From assembly GCA_026260175.1 (NCBI GenBank), contig JAKCWW010001925.1, positions 1 through 64,000 of the forward strand: 64,000 nt of DNA. The letters are read 5' to 3'. This document shows positions 33,700 to 47,099 of this stretch, one piece after another. A program made the translations under genes and the position numbers. Under the pieces are notes generated by a model. It did not search any database. It saw only the letters and a program-made list of their open reading frames with translations, and was not told the DNA's origin. Source of the DNA: Reticulitermes lucifugus. Its lineage: Eukaryota; Arthropoda; Insecta; Blattodea; Rhinotermitidae. The stretch's first letter is position 1; the number at the start of each line of letters is the position of its first letter.

Positions 33700-36600
33700 T
33701 AGCCGACAAATTGTTACCTTTTTAAGCAGGACTGTGCTGCACATATTTAAATACTAACCCGAATTCCGATGTCAACTTCATAGGATTAACTTATTACTCC
33801 ATATGCATTGTGCTTCCAGTTTCAGGAGGCCATTTTAGGTTTCTTATTGTATCTTCAACAAATAATGTTAAACAGAAAGAAAGCCTAGCAAAAATTACGA
33901 AATTGTTAGATAGTAAATTTATCTTTCTTATATCTACAAACTCCAACGGACAGGATCCTGACACGTGGAATATAGAACAGCTTTTCCTTAGCGAGTGGAA
34001 AAAGGAAATATCTTACGGAAATTTACAAAGGTCCATTAATAGCATCGCTTTTCATTATATAAAAGCTGTTTTTTGTGGTATAAATCTCCATGGTTAAAAA
34101 GTTCTGGAATATTCGATGTGGTGTTTCTTAATCTGTGTAAGTAAATGACACTTTAATCCACTGACATGTTTTGACGGCTGCGCAGCGTCAACCGGTTTGA
34201 ATAGCCTTAGTGACATTTACAGATGTGACATTTCGCAGGGTGAAAAGTCTGATTAGTTGATTTATTGGACTTCAGTTGTAACATATACGTAGAAATATCG
34301 TGTGAAAGGCCCCGTCTCTTGTATTTATCTTAGAGTTATGTACTGTAGAGTGTCAAGTAGTGCTTGATGGGATTAAATGTAGTCCACGTCTCTTCCCCAT
34401 ATAATTTTTACATCTCATCCTATAGTCAACGATCTTTATGGCAATCAATTTTTATCCGTGTATGTATATGAGCTCGGTACACACTTTGTTAATATTTTAC
34501 CCAACCAATGGAGTATTACTAAAAACGTAGGGGATTACTTGTATTTATAAAGATAAATGTACTTTAAGTAAAGGTTGGCGAGGACCTTCTTATAGGAAAC
34601 TGCAGCATAAACTTGCCGGACCGAGTTTCTCTTTATGGTCTATAAACACAACGTTATCCTCTGACACAGCTCATTTTCACTTAGAAAGTGGCGACACAAC
34701 AAAATCCTACAAGTATCAGAATACCTAATATTTATTGCTAGCAACACAATTTGTGCAGGATATCTGTTGTTTCTGTTCAGTTCAGTGCTTTAAGAATCAG
34801 AATTTCTCCAATGGAAACAAGTATATCAGAAATCTTTTCTGTGCAAATTTAACTATTCCATTATATAAAATTAGCGGTTTTACAGGTTTAAACCATCCAG
34901 CTCAGAATCCTTTTATATTTCTCACTCACATATAAAGAAGCAGGAATTAAACGTAAATATCTATACTTGTACCTGTTTTTATGTGCGTGTTAAAACTAGT
35001 ATCTTACAGAAGCATAAATTCTGAGATGTCTGGAACCAAAATTCTGAACAAGTCGTATCAAGGAAGTAAATAGATAATGCAAAGAATTACTTGAAATATA
35101 ATTTTACGCGTACATTTGGCCGCTTTACGTATTAGAATTAGGGAGATTTAATGAAGGACGATGGAAGCCACATAATGTGTAACACATATGAGGAAATTTA
35201 GAAACGCATGTAGAGGTATGGTCTGGAAATGTCAAAGGTAGTAACCAAGTTGAGAATCCAAATATAGATTAAAGGATAATATTACAATAAATGTTACAGG
35301 TAAATAATGTGAAAATTGTATTGGATTTTACTGGCTCAGAATATAATCCATTATTCAGTTTTCCTGAAGAAGGGAATGACCTGTTTCCTTCCCTAGAAAG
35401 CAAGGGAGATTCTTGACCAGAGATTTATTAGATATTTGACAAGGAATGCTCAGAAGAAGCAAGCTAATTACAAACTCTCTTTGTGCAGTGGCATCGTGTA
35501 CTGAAGAAGACGCTGATATTTCAGATAAGACTGCTGCCTGCATCGTCAAAGTATTGTCAAATAAGCCGCGCATTAGCTTATGTTACCGAAAATGGAAAAG
35601 CGGGGAGAGGGACGCAAAGTTGGAAGCACGTCCCTTCTTGTTCTGCCTTTACATTTCGTGTTGCAAACACAATGTCTAGTTCTAAGATAGCCAGTGCTTG
35701 TTTCCAGCTAGCACAATGCTAGTCGCTGCATCTGCCACCCACTGCTGTCATCTCAAACTTCTGTTACTATGCTGAATATTGTTTGCTGAAATTGTTCAGT
35801 GTCAGATTCGAATTTTGAGAGCTAGAACCCACTTATGCCACAGATAACTTTCTCATTGTTTACTGGGCTCGTCATTGCAGCTTTGTTGTGCCTGTCTGGT
35901 TTGAACCATGAACAGAACGTTTTTTATGAGGATATTCCTGCGTCATAATCACTGATTAATAAAATTGAATTATACCAGTATATTATTTATTTATGATTTA
36001 TAATCTATACAACAAAATTATCAACAGGTCAAATTGTGTAGCATCTAATAAATCGGGAATGGCATGACAATATAAAATACAATCACGACGTTTGCTTGGA
36101 AAGCCTGAGGAAAAAACGTTTTGATTTGACATATTGAAGGACGTTGTTCCACCATCAGAAGGTCTATGGTGTCAAACTCCCTTGCGTATTATTTAAAATT
36201 ATTAGTTGACATTTGACTTAGAAGACGAAAGAATGATATAAAAATCGTGGGTCAGAACGGTTGATAATCAGACAGTCATTCGAACTGGATACCTCCCGGG
36301 TAATTTAAGTACTCAACGGCATAGTTCCTTTAGGTATTTGGAGTTTGTTTTGTTTTCTGGTACTAACGTTACTAAATGTTAGCCATGCGTGCATTTTATA
36401 CAGTTCTGATCTGGTGTTAATATGTTACAAACACCTGTATTTCTTACTGTCACAACGTGTTATTTTTCAAAACTTCCAAAGTCTCGAGCAATAACCCCGA
36501 ACTACGAAGAATTTATTGCGCCTGAGTATGGCATTTTTGTATAATACAGGCGCTGAGGTTATTTCTGGAGGAAGGTTAGATGAGAGAAGTTGATGAATGT

Positions 36601-37035
36601 TTGAAGGGCGAATGTGAATTGAGAAAGGAGAGGAATTTTAATGAAAGTGGAGCAGTATTGTTGAACATGTTTTGTATATGTGCAGGCAAGCACTGCCTGT
36701 TGGACTCCTCCCATTTTCGTTCACAGTCAACATGCATCATCTCGACACCCGTCTCTTTGTTCTCCCTTAAGCTATCAGATGAAGACTGTAGTCACCGCAC
36801 CGAATTAGGTACACCGTAACAATAGCTTAAGTACAATGCTACGCTGCTAAGAGCCCGAGCGTATTATGTGTTAGTAGTGGTCCGAATTATACACAGCAAA
36901 TTGTATCGCTTTGTGTAAGAACTGCAATATACATTAATGTGTGTCCTATTTCTGGATGAAGGCACCTCAGTAGAGTATATATTGACCACTTTTTGGAGAA
37001 TATTACTATCTCCACTGTCTATATTAATACTGTAG
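33700..37035. other. No gene seen; long AT-rich stretch
   Basis: Over 3 kb without a recognised gene. Frames of 95 (33810), 77-79 (35446-35722) and 79 codons (36580) carry no family signature. A B-box-like tcattcgaactgg lies near 36280 without other SINE support. Confidence 0.45.
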
Positions 37036-37039
37036 TAAC

Positions 37040-37310
37040 GTGAAATCGGGCCGGGATAGCAATTTGCTACGAGCTTAGCGGTCAGGCATCGACTCCCTGT
37101 GGCGGCGGGAAAATTTTCCGCAACAGTGCAGACCGGCCCTGAGGCCCACCTAGCCTCCTGCATAATGGGTACTGGGTCTCTTTCCCGGGGTTAAAGCGGC
37201 CGGGGCGTGGCGTTGACCACCCACCCCATCTAGCGTCAAGGTTAAAGAAAGAGTACAGCTGTACCCATACTTTCCCCTGGGCCATCATGGCCTGTTCTAG
37301 GATGAAATTT
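37040..37310 (+). mobile_element. SINE family B, well preserved
   Basis: It holds aaaattttccgcaacagtgc, agaccggccctgaggcccac, aatgggtactgggtctcttt, cccggggttaaagcggccgg, and distally tctagcgtcaaggttaaaga. The tRNA-like head (ggtcaggcatcgactccctg) has a diverged B box. Among the closest to a family consensus in the window. Confidence 0.85.
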
Positions 37311-37329
37311 ACTTTTATTAACACGAAAC

Positions 37330-37356
37330 GGAATATCTACTATATGTATATAGTAG
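37330..37356. repeat. Short perfect palindrome
   Basis: atctactatat and atatagtagat face each other across two bases. Too short to assign a role. Confidence 0.6.
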
Positions 37357-37439
37357 ATGACATGCTTGAAACGCATTTTTTGCAATTTTCAGCGTTTGTT
37401 TACCTCTGACTGATTGACCAGCTAACGAAATGACTGACT

Positions 37440-37890
37440 GCGGTTACACTGGATGAGTGTTCTGACGATTTGTCCCTTGGTATCTCACACCGAGAGAAGA
37501 AGACTGAGGGTGTTTGGGAATACTGTGCACAGGAAGATATTTCGGCCTATGATGGGCGAGGTAACAGGGGACTGGTTGACATTGCACATTGAAAAACTTC
37601 ATAATTTTTACTCCTCACCAAATACTACTCGGGTGATGAAATTAAGAAGTATTAGATTAGCTGGAAATGTAGCATGTATGAAGAAGCTGAGAGGTGTGTA
37701 CAGGGTTTTGATAGAAGAACCTGGACGATGGAAACAATTTTGAAGACCTAGGCGTAGATGGAAAGATAATATTAAAATAAATCTCACTCCATATGTTGGA
37801 AGGTAGACTGATCTAGCTCAGGATAGGGAGGAGGGGCGAGCTGTTGTGAAGGCGGTAATGAACTTTCAGGTTTCATAAAATTTGGGGAAT
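37440..37890 (+). pseudogene. LINE reverse-transcriptase tail, best copy
   Basis: A 96-codon open run (37453-37743) reads HTERRRLRVFGNTVHRKIFR, EVTGDWLTLHIEKLHNFYSS, MKLRSIRLAGNVACMKKLRG and YRVLIEEPGRW. It continues after a stop with RPRRRWKDNIKINL and LAQDREEGRAVVKAVMNFQV. It is the complete post-RT tail of an insect non-LTR retrotransposon without the RT core, consistent with 5' truncation at insertion. It sits 130 bp right of a SINE-B copy. Confidence 0.8.
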
Positions 37891-37899
37891 TTCTTGAAT

Positions 37900-40800
37900 A
37901 TTTGAAGATCTATTAGCTTTTCAAAAAGGGATCTTTTCCGTGTGGTTAATTAGTTATTTAGTTAGATTTTGTATCCATTCTTTCCGTTGAAACTTTGCGT
38001 AGAAATTCAATCTTTGGAAACAATTTTGAAGTAAAATTATATTTGCTTCCTTCCAAACCTTTACTGTTATCTTCTAATTTATACCGTAAAGCAGTACTTT
38101 ATAACTTCCTAACACACTCCGTCTGTTTTAATTTCGCTTCAACCTACATTCGCTTTATTTGATCCTTGTGTAAAGCCTTCTAAGCCTTTCTTATCTTTTA
38201 CAGTTTCTTTTCTTAAGCCTTAGTTTCCAATAACCAATGGTTTCTTTTTCTCTATCTACACTTATTTATTCTTCTCTTGCGTTTACTCCACTTTCGTATA
38301 CGCCTGCCTCTTCACATCCGCAAGCTGCCTCATTCCAGGCAAGTTTCTTAATTTTCTGCAGGGCTTTCAGCCATGTTATTGCGAGTTTCTAAGACCGCTC
38401 TCATCGGGTACACACATTGATATAAGTACTGCTCATAATACCTTCCTCTTACCCATATGAAAGCTATTATGATCTCAACACAATTTACAAGCTACTGACA
38501 ACAAAATATCAATAAATTTGAACGGATTTATCAGGGGAAAAATTTTGTATAGTAAATAATTTATCTACCATAGGAAGCACAGATAAATTTGTAAAGGTTA
38601 TTAAATACATAGCATATTATGTTCTTACCCCGAATCTTCCTCGGCAGTGGTGTATTAAGGATTAATTATGTTTTATTAAATAAAGTATTCTCAATTTGAA
38701 ATAGTTACACCATTATACAATTGTATAAAGAAGTTCCAAATGTCTTCGACGCATGGATACGTTTACGTTTTATTGTGGACGTTACGTTAAGCCACTCTCC
38801 AAATATGTCTACAAAATGTCTAAAAGAACAGTTATTTCAGAATTGGAGCAGGCTAACAATTCTATTCCACGACAGCCGCAGAAACGTTAGGTGTAAACTT
38901 CTGATTGTGCACCGATGCTTCCAGACATTCCTTGCAATGTGGTGTATTTGCTGAGACATGATTTTTCCAGCCGTTGATAGAACTTATAAAACAGAAGCAG
39001 TAAATTAGGCTCGTTACTGACAGCTATGGTATGTACTTCCTGTACATGTCATTAGTAAAGCATTTCTTGCAAATTCATTTCAGTGTGGTCTTCGAATTTC
39101 TGGGTTTTAAGTAGCGTTGAAAGAACGCAGACCTCAAATACAAATATTGAATTTACTGCACTTTATTAGCTGACAACTGCTATTGTTATACTTGTTACAT
39201 ATTTTATCTGCATCATTTTGAATATGTTCTTTGTTTCTTAATCCGACTGTTATTATATTGGAAAATTACAAATTTGAAGGCAACTAAATTTGGCATATAG
39301 TTGCGAAATGATTTATTTATAATAATTTTCATCTCGACAATATTATTCATATAATTATTTACCAACTAGGATAAGCATTAATTATGCTCATTTAAGTAAT
39401 ATGTACATTTATGCTTTGCTTGTGATTATTTTAAACCGACGTGGCTATTTTATTCTTTCTGTGTCATACAGAAAATTATAAATTCATACTAATATTACCA
39501 TAAACATTTTACTTTATAGCACCATTCAGACGTGCATTTTATTTCGCATCTAAGTGTTGGTGACTTATTAAGACGAGGCTCAGGTGAAACATGCCTTAAA
39601 GTTAGGTCATATTTTATATTTTTTTATACACTAATGTAATGCATAATCCTGATTGTAATAACATCACTTTTCATCATGGTGTTTTTGAGAAGTAGCCATT
39701 ACATTGCGGAGGGGAAGTGGCGGACGGCAAGGTGGTTTTCACATAGTGTTAGGCTACGCTTGATTATTCCTACGGACGTTTGCAGTCGTTGATTGTCCCT
39801 CCCGTTGCTTTCCGTAGCTGAAAACTAATCATTTGAAAGGGAAATTTAAGCATTTTCAGTACTGCATAGACTGTATAAGGGGGTTGGGCGTGAAGTTAGG
39901 TCTGGGGACGGTGACGCACCAACTAAATATGCATGGCTGTTCCTTTCCTCTTCCTTGACCTACAGTAGCCATGGGAGCAACAAGGCATCTTGCGTCACAT
40001 TGTGTGCGATCAGAGAAACAAGTGGTCTTCTCTAAAACTGAAAAAATAAATGTACTGTGCCACAAACAGTGGTGTTTCTGAAAGATGTAATCCATTTGCA
40101 TGAAATTTTTCTTTGTCTACTAAGGATGTATTACGTAAAAGTCTGGTAGTAGAAAGCGACGAATATGAAAGCTGTTATCAAAATCCGCTATTCGAAAATC
40201 TGCTGAGCTGGTAACAGCCACGACGCACCCTCACAACAAATTTGAATAGGATCCGTCTCAAGTTATCCTCATGTATCCAATTCAGTCTAATAAGTGGGTA
40301 CTTTTCAAAAGGTTCCACATAAAGTTCTCTAATAATTTTCTGTTTTATGTCCTAGGTGTCAGTCCATCATAAGCGTATCGATTATCTTATGACAACAATA
40401 TAAGTGACCTGCATAAATTGGAATGTTGAGCACTGAATTCCTCACGTCATACTTTGTCACGTAACAAAACTCAAAAGATATGAATGAAATTAATTCGATA
40501 TTATGAAATAAATTTCTTCGAATTGGTACTCATCATTGTTAATTCGGTAGAGGTGCTCGTTAAAATACTTCTGCCTTTTATCCGGTGATGTTTCACAGTC
40601 GTCAAAATATGCCAGCAGATTGACCAATAACATTTATTGAGGATATAAGTTAATTATCGAAATGAGTGGCAGTGTCGGTTGCACAGTGGATTCCGTTTAT
40701 GACGTAAATTAGTACCATATAGTTTTGATTAAATAAATATATGAATTAAGATAAATTAATAAATTATTTAAAGCGTGGAATGACAGCTTAAAATAACTCA

Positions 40801-41330
40801 ATATTCACTAATATATAATTATAAATATCTTTATCACGCAATCACGAAATTAACTATAAGATTAAACTGTTTGGCCTAATAATTGGAGAAAGCATACTGA
40901 TAGAGAAGTAAGATAATTAATTAGATTTGTGTGTGCTTATCTTATTGGCTAAATGTAATTGTACAGGCCCTTTATATGAAGCAGGGATCCCTTCAGTCGG
41001 ATGCCTGAGTGCCTTGTTACACAAAGTGATGGTGACGGAGACGACTTTGCTGGGGAGATGGAGTGAGGTTAGTGGCGGTGAAGTTTGGTCTGGGCGGTGG
41101 TGAGAGAAGGTAAAGATCTGACAGCACTCTCTCTAATTTACCATTGCGAAGCACTGCGAAGGGTAATATAATACCCACAAAAAATTACTCTTTATCCCGT
41201 TTTAAACTCCTACCTATGACTTTGAAACTGCAACTGAAATCTAAATTCTTGAGTCAGTGTTTTCCCGTCACTTCGATACAATATTCAATTTAAACTTCCC
41301 ACGTTAACTCAAAGTTTGTATATCGCGCAT
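37900..41330. other. No gene seen; long AT-rich stretch
   Basis: Frames of 77 (38721) and 81 codons (39856, minus) show no known motif. A gcgtgaagttaggtctgggg phrase near 39888 recurs diverged near 41078 (gcggtgaagtttggtctggg), perhaps a small shared repeat. Confidence 0.45.
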
Positions 41331-41339
41331 GAAATTTTT

Positions 41340-41530
41340 TCTTGTCCAAAATCATCCAGACCGGCTCTGAGGCGCACACAGCCTTTTATTTAACTGGTAC
41401 GGTGGGTAAAAATTTCGGGGTAAAGTTCACCACTCATCTCCATCTACTGCCGAGGTTAAGAATCAGTGGAGCTACACCTCTGCCTCCCGTATGTGTCTCC
41501 ATGACGCGAAAAAAATTACCTTTATCTTTA
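41340..41530 (+). mobile_element. SINE family B, head-less copy
   Basis: The family-B body runs from tccagaccggctctgaggcg through gtaaagttcaccactcatct to ctgccgaggttaagaatcag and tggagctacacctctgcctc. The tRNA-like head is missing or unrecognisable. Confidence 0.8.
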
Positions 41531-41539
41531 CCTAAATTG

Positions 41540-42830
41540 ATATACAAGTTTGTGCCTTGAAATCCAGTCCTTATTGGTGAAGATTTAAGTTACCATCATC
41601 CTTCGAGGAATTGTACTTGTGTACATTTTTCAACCTGTTCAGTTGAAGCAGGTAAAATAACAAAAAAGCGCGAAGAAAGAAATTCAAATGCACTTTCACT
41701 TCTCTCAAATACGAGTAGACTGGATTCGTTAGAAACGACTGAACACGATAGATATCCACAAGGAAAGGTCTAGGCTAAGCATGAGTATTTTTCCTTGGCA
41801 AGGAGTACTTGTTAGTTACATGTCAGTAATTGCATACCATACATTTAAATAGAGTTAAGGAACGTCATAAAGGCGATATATCTTACTCCTGGTAAAATTT
41901 TCTCCAGTTTGGAATAAAAATTTTCAATTCCATTCTTGATGAATCTGTATCCTACTACATTAGAATTCCTTTTGTTTCTCTATGAATGGCATTGTCTTGT
42001 AATTTACCTGGTGTAAGTGAGAAGATATGTGAAGCCTGGCATTTGTATGCTCACCAAACATTACTGCAGTGTGGTTTAACGAAAGTTAATGCCTAATTTA
42101 TTAATACGCTATTTAACAGTAGTTTCATCTGAAGAGGATATATGACGTAGGGAGGGATGGGAAATTGCTGGTGAAAGATATGGACATACTAACTGAGGTT
42201 AAGGCGGTGTAGGTGTATATGAAGGCACTATCCGATACTTCAGACTGAGCAGGTTGAAAACAATTCGATAAATATGAGGCAGGATACGAGCTAACTGGAC
42301 ACATACTCGAAACATGCAACTTCAGAACACAAAGAATAAAGCGTTGCCCGCAATAATGTTCTGGGCTATAATGTCTATGTCGAACTTCATAAATGTTCTC
42401 ATTAACACTAGAAGTTTGATAAATTCTACAGGTCTGTTGGCACTGTTATAAACTCTAAGTGATCAATGTGACGATAAAATCAACTTTGAAAGGAAGTGAT
42501 GTTTATTTCCGCTCTTAATATTTGTGAAAAATATTTAGTAAGCAACAAGGAATTATTAATAAACAGTTGCAAATTTCTGTGTTGTATTTTTTTTAAATTA
42601 TGCAGATGATATTGTTTTAATGTGCTATGCCAAATAATAAATTTGTGTAACGTAGAAAACACGAGGCCAAACAAAAAAGTATTGCATCTGAGTTCGCTTC
42701 TTTAGCACCTTACCCTCACACTGCGACGGTACTTTCCTGAGCGTGCCTGAACTGTTCCTGCGTGTTCTCAATCAGAGAGATCTCACTGCAGCCACTCAGT
42801 GTGGCGCAGTCATCGAAAGTAAACAGTAGT
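41540..42830. other. No gene seen
   Basis: Only short frames without motifs. Confidence 0.45.
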
Positions 42831-42839
42831 GTTTGTGCC

Positions 42840-43890
42840 TGCGTCCTATTAGTGACGTCTGAATTTAAGGAACAAGGCGTGCTTATAAAATGTTGCACAA
42901 AGCTCGAGAAAATGGAAATCGAAATTATGACATTATTAAAACTGCCTTTCGAGAGGGGGCCACAGGAATTACGCAAGTTTTAAGGGGTTCCGCTGCTTTA
43001 AGGATGGGTGCGCTTCTGCAAGATTTGACGAATGTTCTGGACGTCCTTCGTCGAGCAGAAATGATGAAGTGATAAAGAAAGCGCGTGGCAAACCATCAGA
43101 GGAGTAGCTGAGGAAACAGGAATTCCTTCTGACTGATACCAACCTTAAATGAACAGTTGAGCATGAGACGTATGTCTGCAAGTGCGTCCCTCTGCTGCTG
43201 AGAGCGTAACAGAATGAGCACCACTTGTCTGTAACCTCTGATTTGCTCAAATGTGCAATATGAGGAAAAAATTTCTTGAAAAACTTTGTAACTGGTGGCA
43301 AAACATGGGTGTATATTCACGACCCTGAAACTATACAACAATAATCAGAGTGGAAGAAATGTACATCTATCACCACGACCCAAGAAAGCGCGACAAGTTT
43401 GATGCAAGACAACGGTGATACGCATCGTATTTTTCGAGCTAGATTGTAAGAATAATTTGCACTATGAATACGCTCCATAAAGCCAACGTGTAAACCAGCA
43501 TTTCTGTTTACGGCTACTAAGACGTGTTCGTGATGACGTTCGCCGTAAACGACCAAACAATTGGCAGTCTGGTGCGTGGGAAATTTATTACGACAAAGCA
43601 CCGGCACACTCACCCCAATTTTGCAGCAATCTTTAGTAAAACACCACTTTCCATACTTATGCTAACTATCGTACTCCCCAGACATGACATCACGTAACTC
43701 TCCGCTCTTCCTCCGAATTAAGAACACCTTAAAATTTAAATAATTTGAAGACGTGGAAAAGATCAAATGTAAGGCGACGAGGTGCTTCCAGCATTGGAAG
43801 ACTCGCTAGAATAAGCGCGTCAAGCAGAAGGGGTCAACATTAAAGGGAATTGGTGCACAGTGTTGTAATTTTAGCTTTACAGCACGCCCG
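42840..43890 (+). pseudogene. Mariner-family transposase, full length but inactive
   Basis: The reading begins near 42857 (FKEQGVLIKCCTKLEKMEIE, the usual start of this mariner group). DNA-binding region remnants follow (YDIIKTAFREGA, SGRPSSS-like). The first catalytic block is VTGGKTWVYIHDPET at 43288-43330 where VTGDETWVY is expected, so the first Asp is Gly. The second block YYDKAPAHS keeps its Asp (43592-43594) but the next Asn is Lys. The third block SYSPDMTSRNSPLF has Asn (43696-43698) where the last catalytic Asp belongs. The tail has FEDVEKIK and RQAEGVNIKG. There are many stops and several frame changes. It spans about one mariner length, so loss was by point decay rather than large deletion. 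Inverted termini were not found by eye. Confidence 0.8.
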
Positions 43891-43904
43891 GATACTTCTA
43901 GGCC

Positions 43905-44265
43905 TGGCCTCGTAAATCGAGAGTGTTAGAGAACAAAGTTTTGAGAAGTGCATTTGGCGTTAAAAGAGAAGAAATTGGAGGAGATTCGAGAGAGTTTCAT
44001 AATGAGCAGTTTCATAATTTACATACTTCACAATTTCTATTGTGAACATCAAATAACAGAGGATGAGATGATGGGGAATGTATCACACATATCACAGTTC
44101 AGAGAAGCATAAATAATTCTTCAGGCAAAGATGAAGTAAGAGGACCTCTGGGAAACCTAGGAGTTATGTGGAAAAATGATGTTAGAAATGGCCTTAAAGG
44201 AACAAATTATAGAAATGTGGGCTAGATTTATCTGGTTCAGGAGAGCATCCCACGGCTCCTTCTCT
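43905..44265 (+). pseudogene. LINE reverse-transcriptase tail relic
   Basis: Readable phrases: RVLENKVLRSAFGVKREEIG, EFHNEQFHNLHTSQF, then KDEVRGPLGN and WKNDVRNGLKGTN. They follow the LRVFENKVLRKIFGAKRDEV ... LHNEELHDLYSS ... RPLGRPRRRWEDNI order. It starts almost where the mariner relic ends, so one element may have inserted next to the other. Decayed, no RT core. Confidence 0.6.
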
Positions 44266-44269
44266 TCAG

Positions 44270-46800
44270 TAAGGTACAAGATATTTGGATTACAAAAATA
44301 AAATAAATTTCTTGACGAGCTGAGTGACCAGCAGCTCATCTAGAAGGATCCCTTTTCTGAAGTCAGGCGGAAGAAGTGAAGTAAAAGCAGGGAAAGGACA
44401 GACACGATGTTACTAATATGATGTATAATAATATTAGTATACTTTTATTGCACTGGCTATAGATATGAAGGGATAGAGTGGTGTGACAGTGTAGGAGAAC
44501 AAATATCATTGTCTGAGACCGGAAATCGAGTTCGAAAGGATATTTAAAACAAAACGCAAGGCGTGCGGCAATAAGGAAACATATCACAAAATGAAGCAGA
44601 AAGTAGTACCTCAGCTCGGAAGGTTACACATTTTCTAAATTAATTCTTTACTTTCTTCACACTTCATTCGTCATCGCATTCATTTTCCGCATATACAAAT
44701 ATCACGTTACGAAGTACAAAAATGGCAAATGAATCACTGTGCAAGCAGTTCACACCAAACATTATTTCGAACAAAGATTGCCGAACTTAATGATTTTTAA
44801 ATTTAATATCCTGCACTAATATTTACAGTTATTCTCTTTCGAGTAAGCTGATACAATTCGATTTATGCCAACTATTGGTTCGATAATAACTAAAATGATA
44901 AAAGTACTTGTTTTCTTGGGTCTGACACCTGTAATATGGTAGATAAGGACGAATGTTCCTGAGGAAGCTGTTATTTTCATATACTGAACAAAACGGCTTC
45001 ACATCCAAAAAGGCAGTGATATTGACAGTACAGCAGTGCAATTTCAAATGATATTCCGCGACAACTTTTAATGTGGATCGACAGCAAATATTTCATTATA
45101 CTTTCGTCGATGAGGACTGCCAGGAGACAAGCAGACGGCACAGAAAGAGGAACACGACTTGCCTATTAGGCCTTTATTTCATCACTTCTTGAAAAGAATA
45201 TGTAAGACGGATGAAAAGAAACAATACGAAAATACGAATATGATGTGGAGGGAACCGAGCGTGGTTCGCTGAAAGTAGAGAATGTAGAAGGACATTTTGT
45301 TGGTGGAATGAAATGTAAGTGTGAGAGTTTATCACTTGAAATGTAGATTGTAAATGAAAGACATACTAAGAGAAAGACATGACACAAAGAAGTCCAGAAG
45401 GCATCCAGGAAAAAGTTGAGTTGAAAAATACTACATGAATATTTAGCGCGGTAGAAAAAAAACTAAGCAATTTCCAATATCTAGTAGACAGACTCACAAA
45501 TATATAAAGATTATGTATAGCAAGAGAATAAATCAGAATTCGAATATTGTGGAATCTTATTTTACAAAGAGCATTAGGTTTTTCCAATTCCGATGCTTGG
45601 TTTTCAGGTATTATACAATTTTCAAATCTACAATAGTTTTGTTGAAGTTTAGATTCCATAAATTTAAAGGTGTTTTTCCACACAGGTCAAAAATTATTTC
45701 GCTTTTAATACACCGCTTCCCCATGCGCAGCATCTTATATCCTATAAATGTTACTTAATATCGGAGGATGTGGTCAAGAGATACAAGTGACCTCTAAGAA
45801 TCTAAGTGTGTAAATCATATCAAACCACAAGTCAAAACTTGAATTCTGTAAATGTTATAACACTATATGGGATTTTATTTTGGTTCACGAAGTAAAACCT
45901 GGTCCGCTAGAAGCCCATGTATAGAACACGTGTGGTGAGGAAACTAGAGAAAACTGTCTACAACTGCCGATTTATGTAAAATAACAGATTTCAATATCTT
46001 TCACGATGTCGAATCTGAAGCATGGATCTCCACGTCCAGCCATACAACGTTGTACTTCGTCACTGTAGAGGGATTTTGTAGTAATGGAAAAAGGTGAGAG
46101 TGGCAGCGCTTGGCAGAAATAACCCGTGAGCAGGAGGTAGGAATTGCACTGCCTTACTTTACTGCGGAAAGAACTTGGCAGGAAATGAAAGGTTATTCAA
46201 CGACGAATTACAGTGCAAATGACACTACACTCTCTTTCTCAACCACAGACATGGGAAAGGGAATAAGTAATTTCATTTATAAAAAAAAATTCGTAAAATT
46301 TTGTATAAATAAATAAAGGTCAAGTGATGCACGTTACATATAAAGGCAAGCCTGAGCTTTAACAGGTTATCTGTTTTCCATTTAGTTCTTACAAGGTTCA
46401 TGGTACGTCGGAAGAGAGCGAAAGCTATTTTCATGCCTTCGTATTTTACTAGCAAAGCCCTTTGTTTTTCGCACAAATATTATTGAAAAGTAAATAAGAA
46501 ATGTGCTATATTAATTTATTGTGGGACACTCATGAAAATCTTGCAGTATGAATTCCTGTTGATGGGTCTTATTTAGAGCCGTGGCGCTGCATACGGATGG
46601 CGTTAGGAATTAGACGGCTCTTCTTCAACGAAACACTTAGTGTAAACAAAAGAGAGTTAAAATAGTCTGAAATACTGCCTTAAATTGGAAGGTAGTAAGT
46701 AAAATTAATTATATACTAAATACTAAAAAGTTGCTCTACTCAACAGAAAGGCGACAGTTCTGGATAATTACACTGATTTTACTAGAATAGTAGCCGGGAC
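44270..46800. other. No gene seen; AT-rich stretch
   Basis: Frames of 105 codons (45366-45683, minus) and 81 codons (45513-45758, plus) overlap each other and show no family motif; both are probably chance. Nothing else recognised. Confidence 0.45.
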
Positions 46801-46819
46801 ATTGCAGTTGGAATGGGAC

Positions 46820-47095
46820 TATACAATGGGCTGGATGTCTGATAATCATGGTTACAGTCCCAGCAGGTGCAAGAGATCCATCTCTTCTCCAAAGAGGCAG
46901 GACCGGTTCCGGATTTCACCAAGCCTCCTATTTAAATGGGTACCGGGAGCGTTCTCTTCGGGGTAAAGCGGTTGGAGCGATAAGCTTATCACACATCTGG
47001 TAGTATGAAGGGTGAGAATGAGCACAGCTATGTCTCCCCTCCTTATAAGCGTTCGTGGTGTGTAGAGAGACAAAATTACATATCCTTTATTTGTA
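46820..47095 (+). mobile_element. SINE family B copy
   Basis: Head caatgggctggatgtctgat with B-box-like ggttacagtcccagcagg; body ctccaaagaggcaggaccgg, aaatgggtaccgggagcgtt, cggggtaaagcggttggagc; distal gggtgagaatgagcacagct and ctcccctcc. The element keeps nearly its full length. Confidence 0.85.
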
Positions 47096-47099
47096 AATA

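Noticed and set aside
45366-45758. Overlapping frames of 105 codons (minus) and 81 codons (plus) as a gene
   Set aside because: They are mutual shadows in AT-rich DNA, lack any known motif and have no splice or promoter support.
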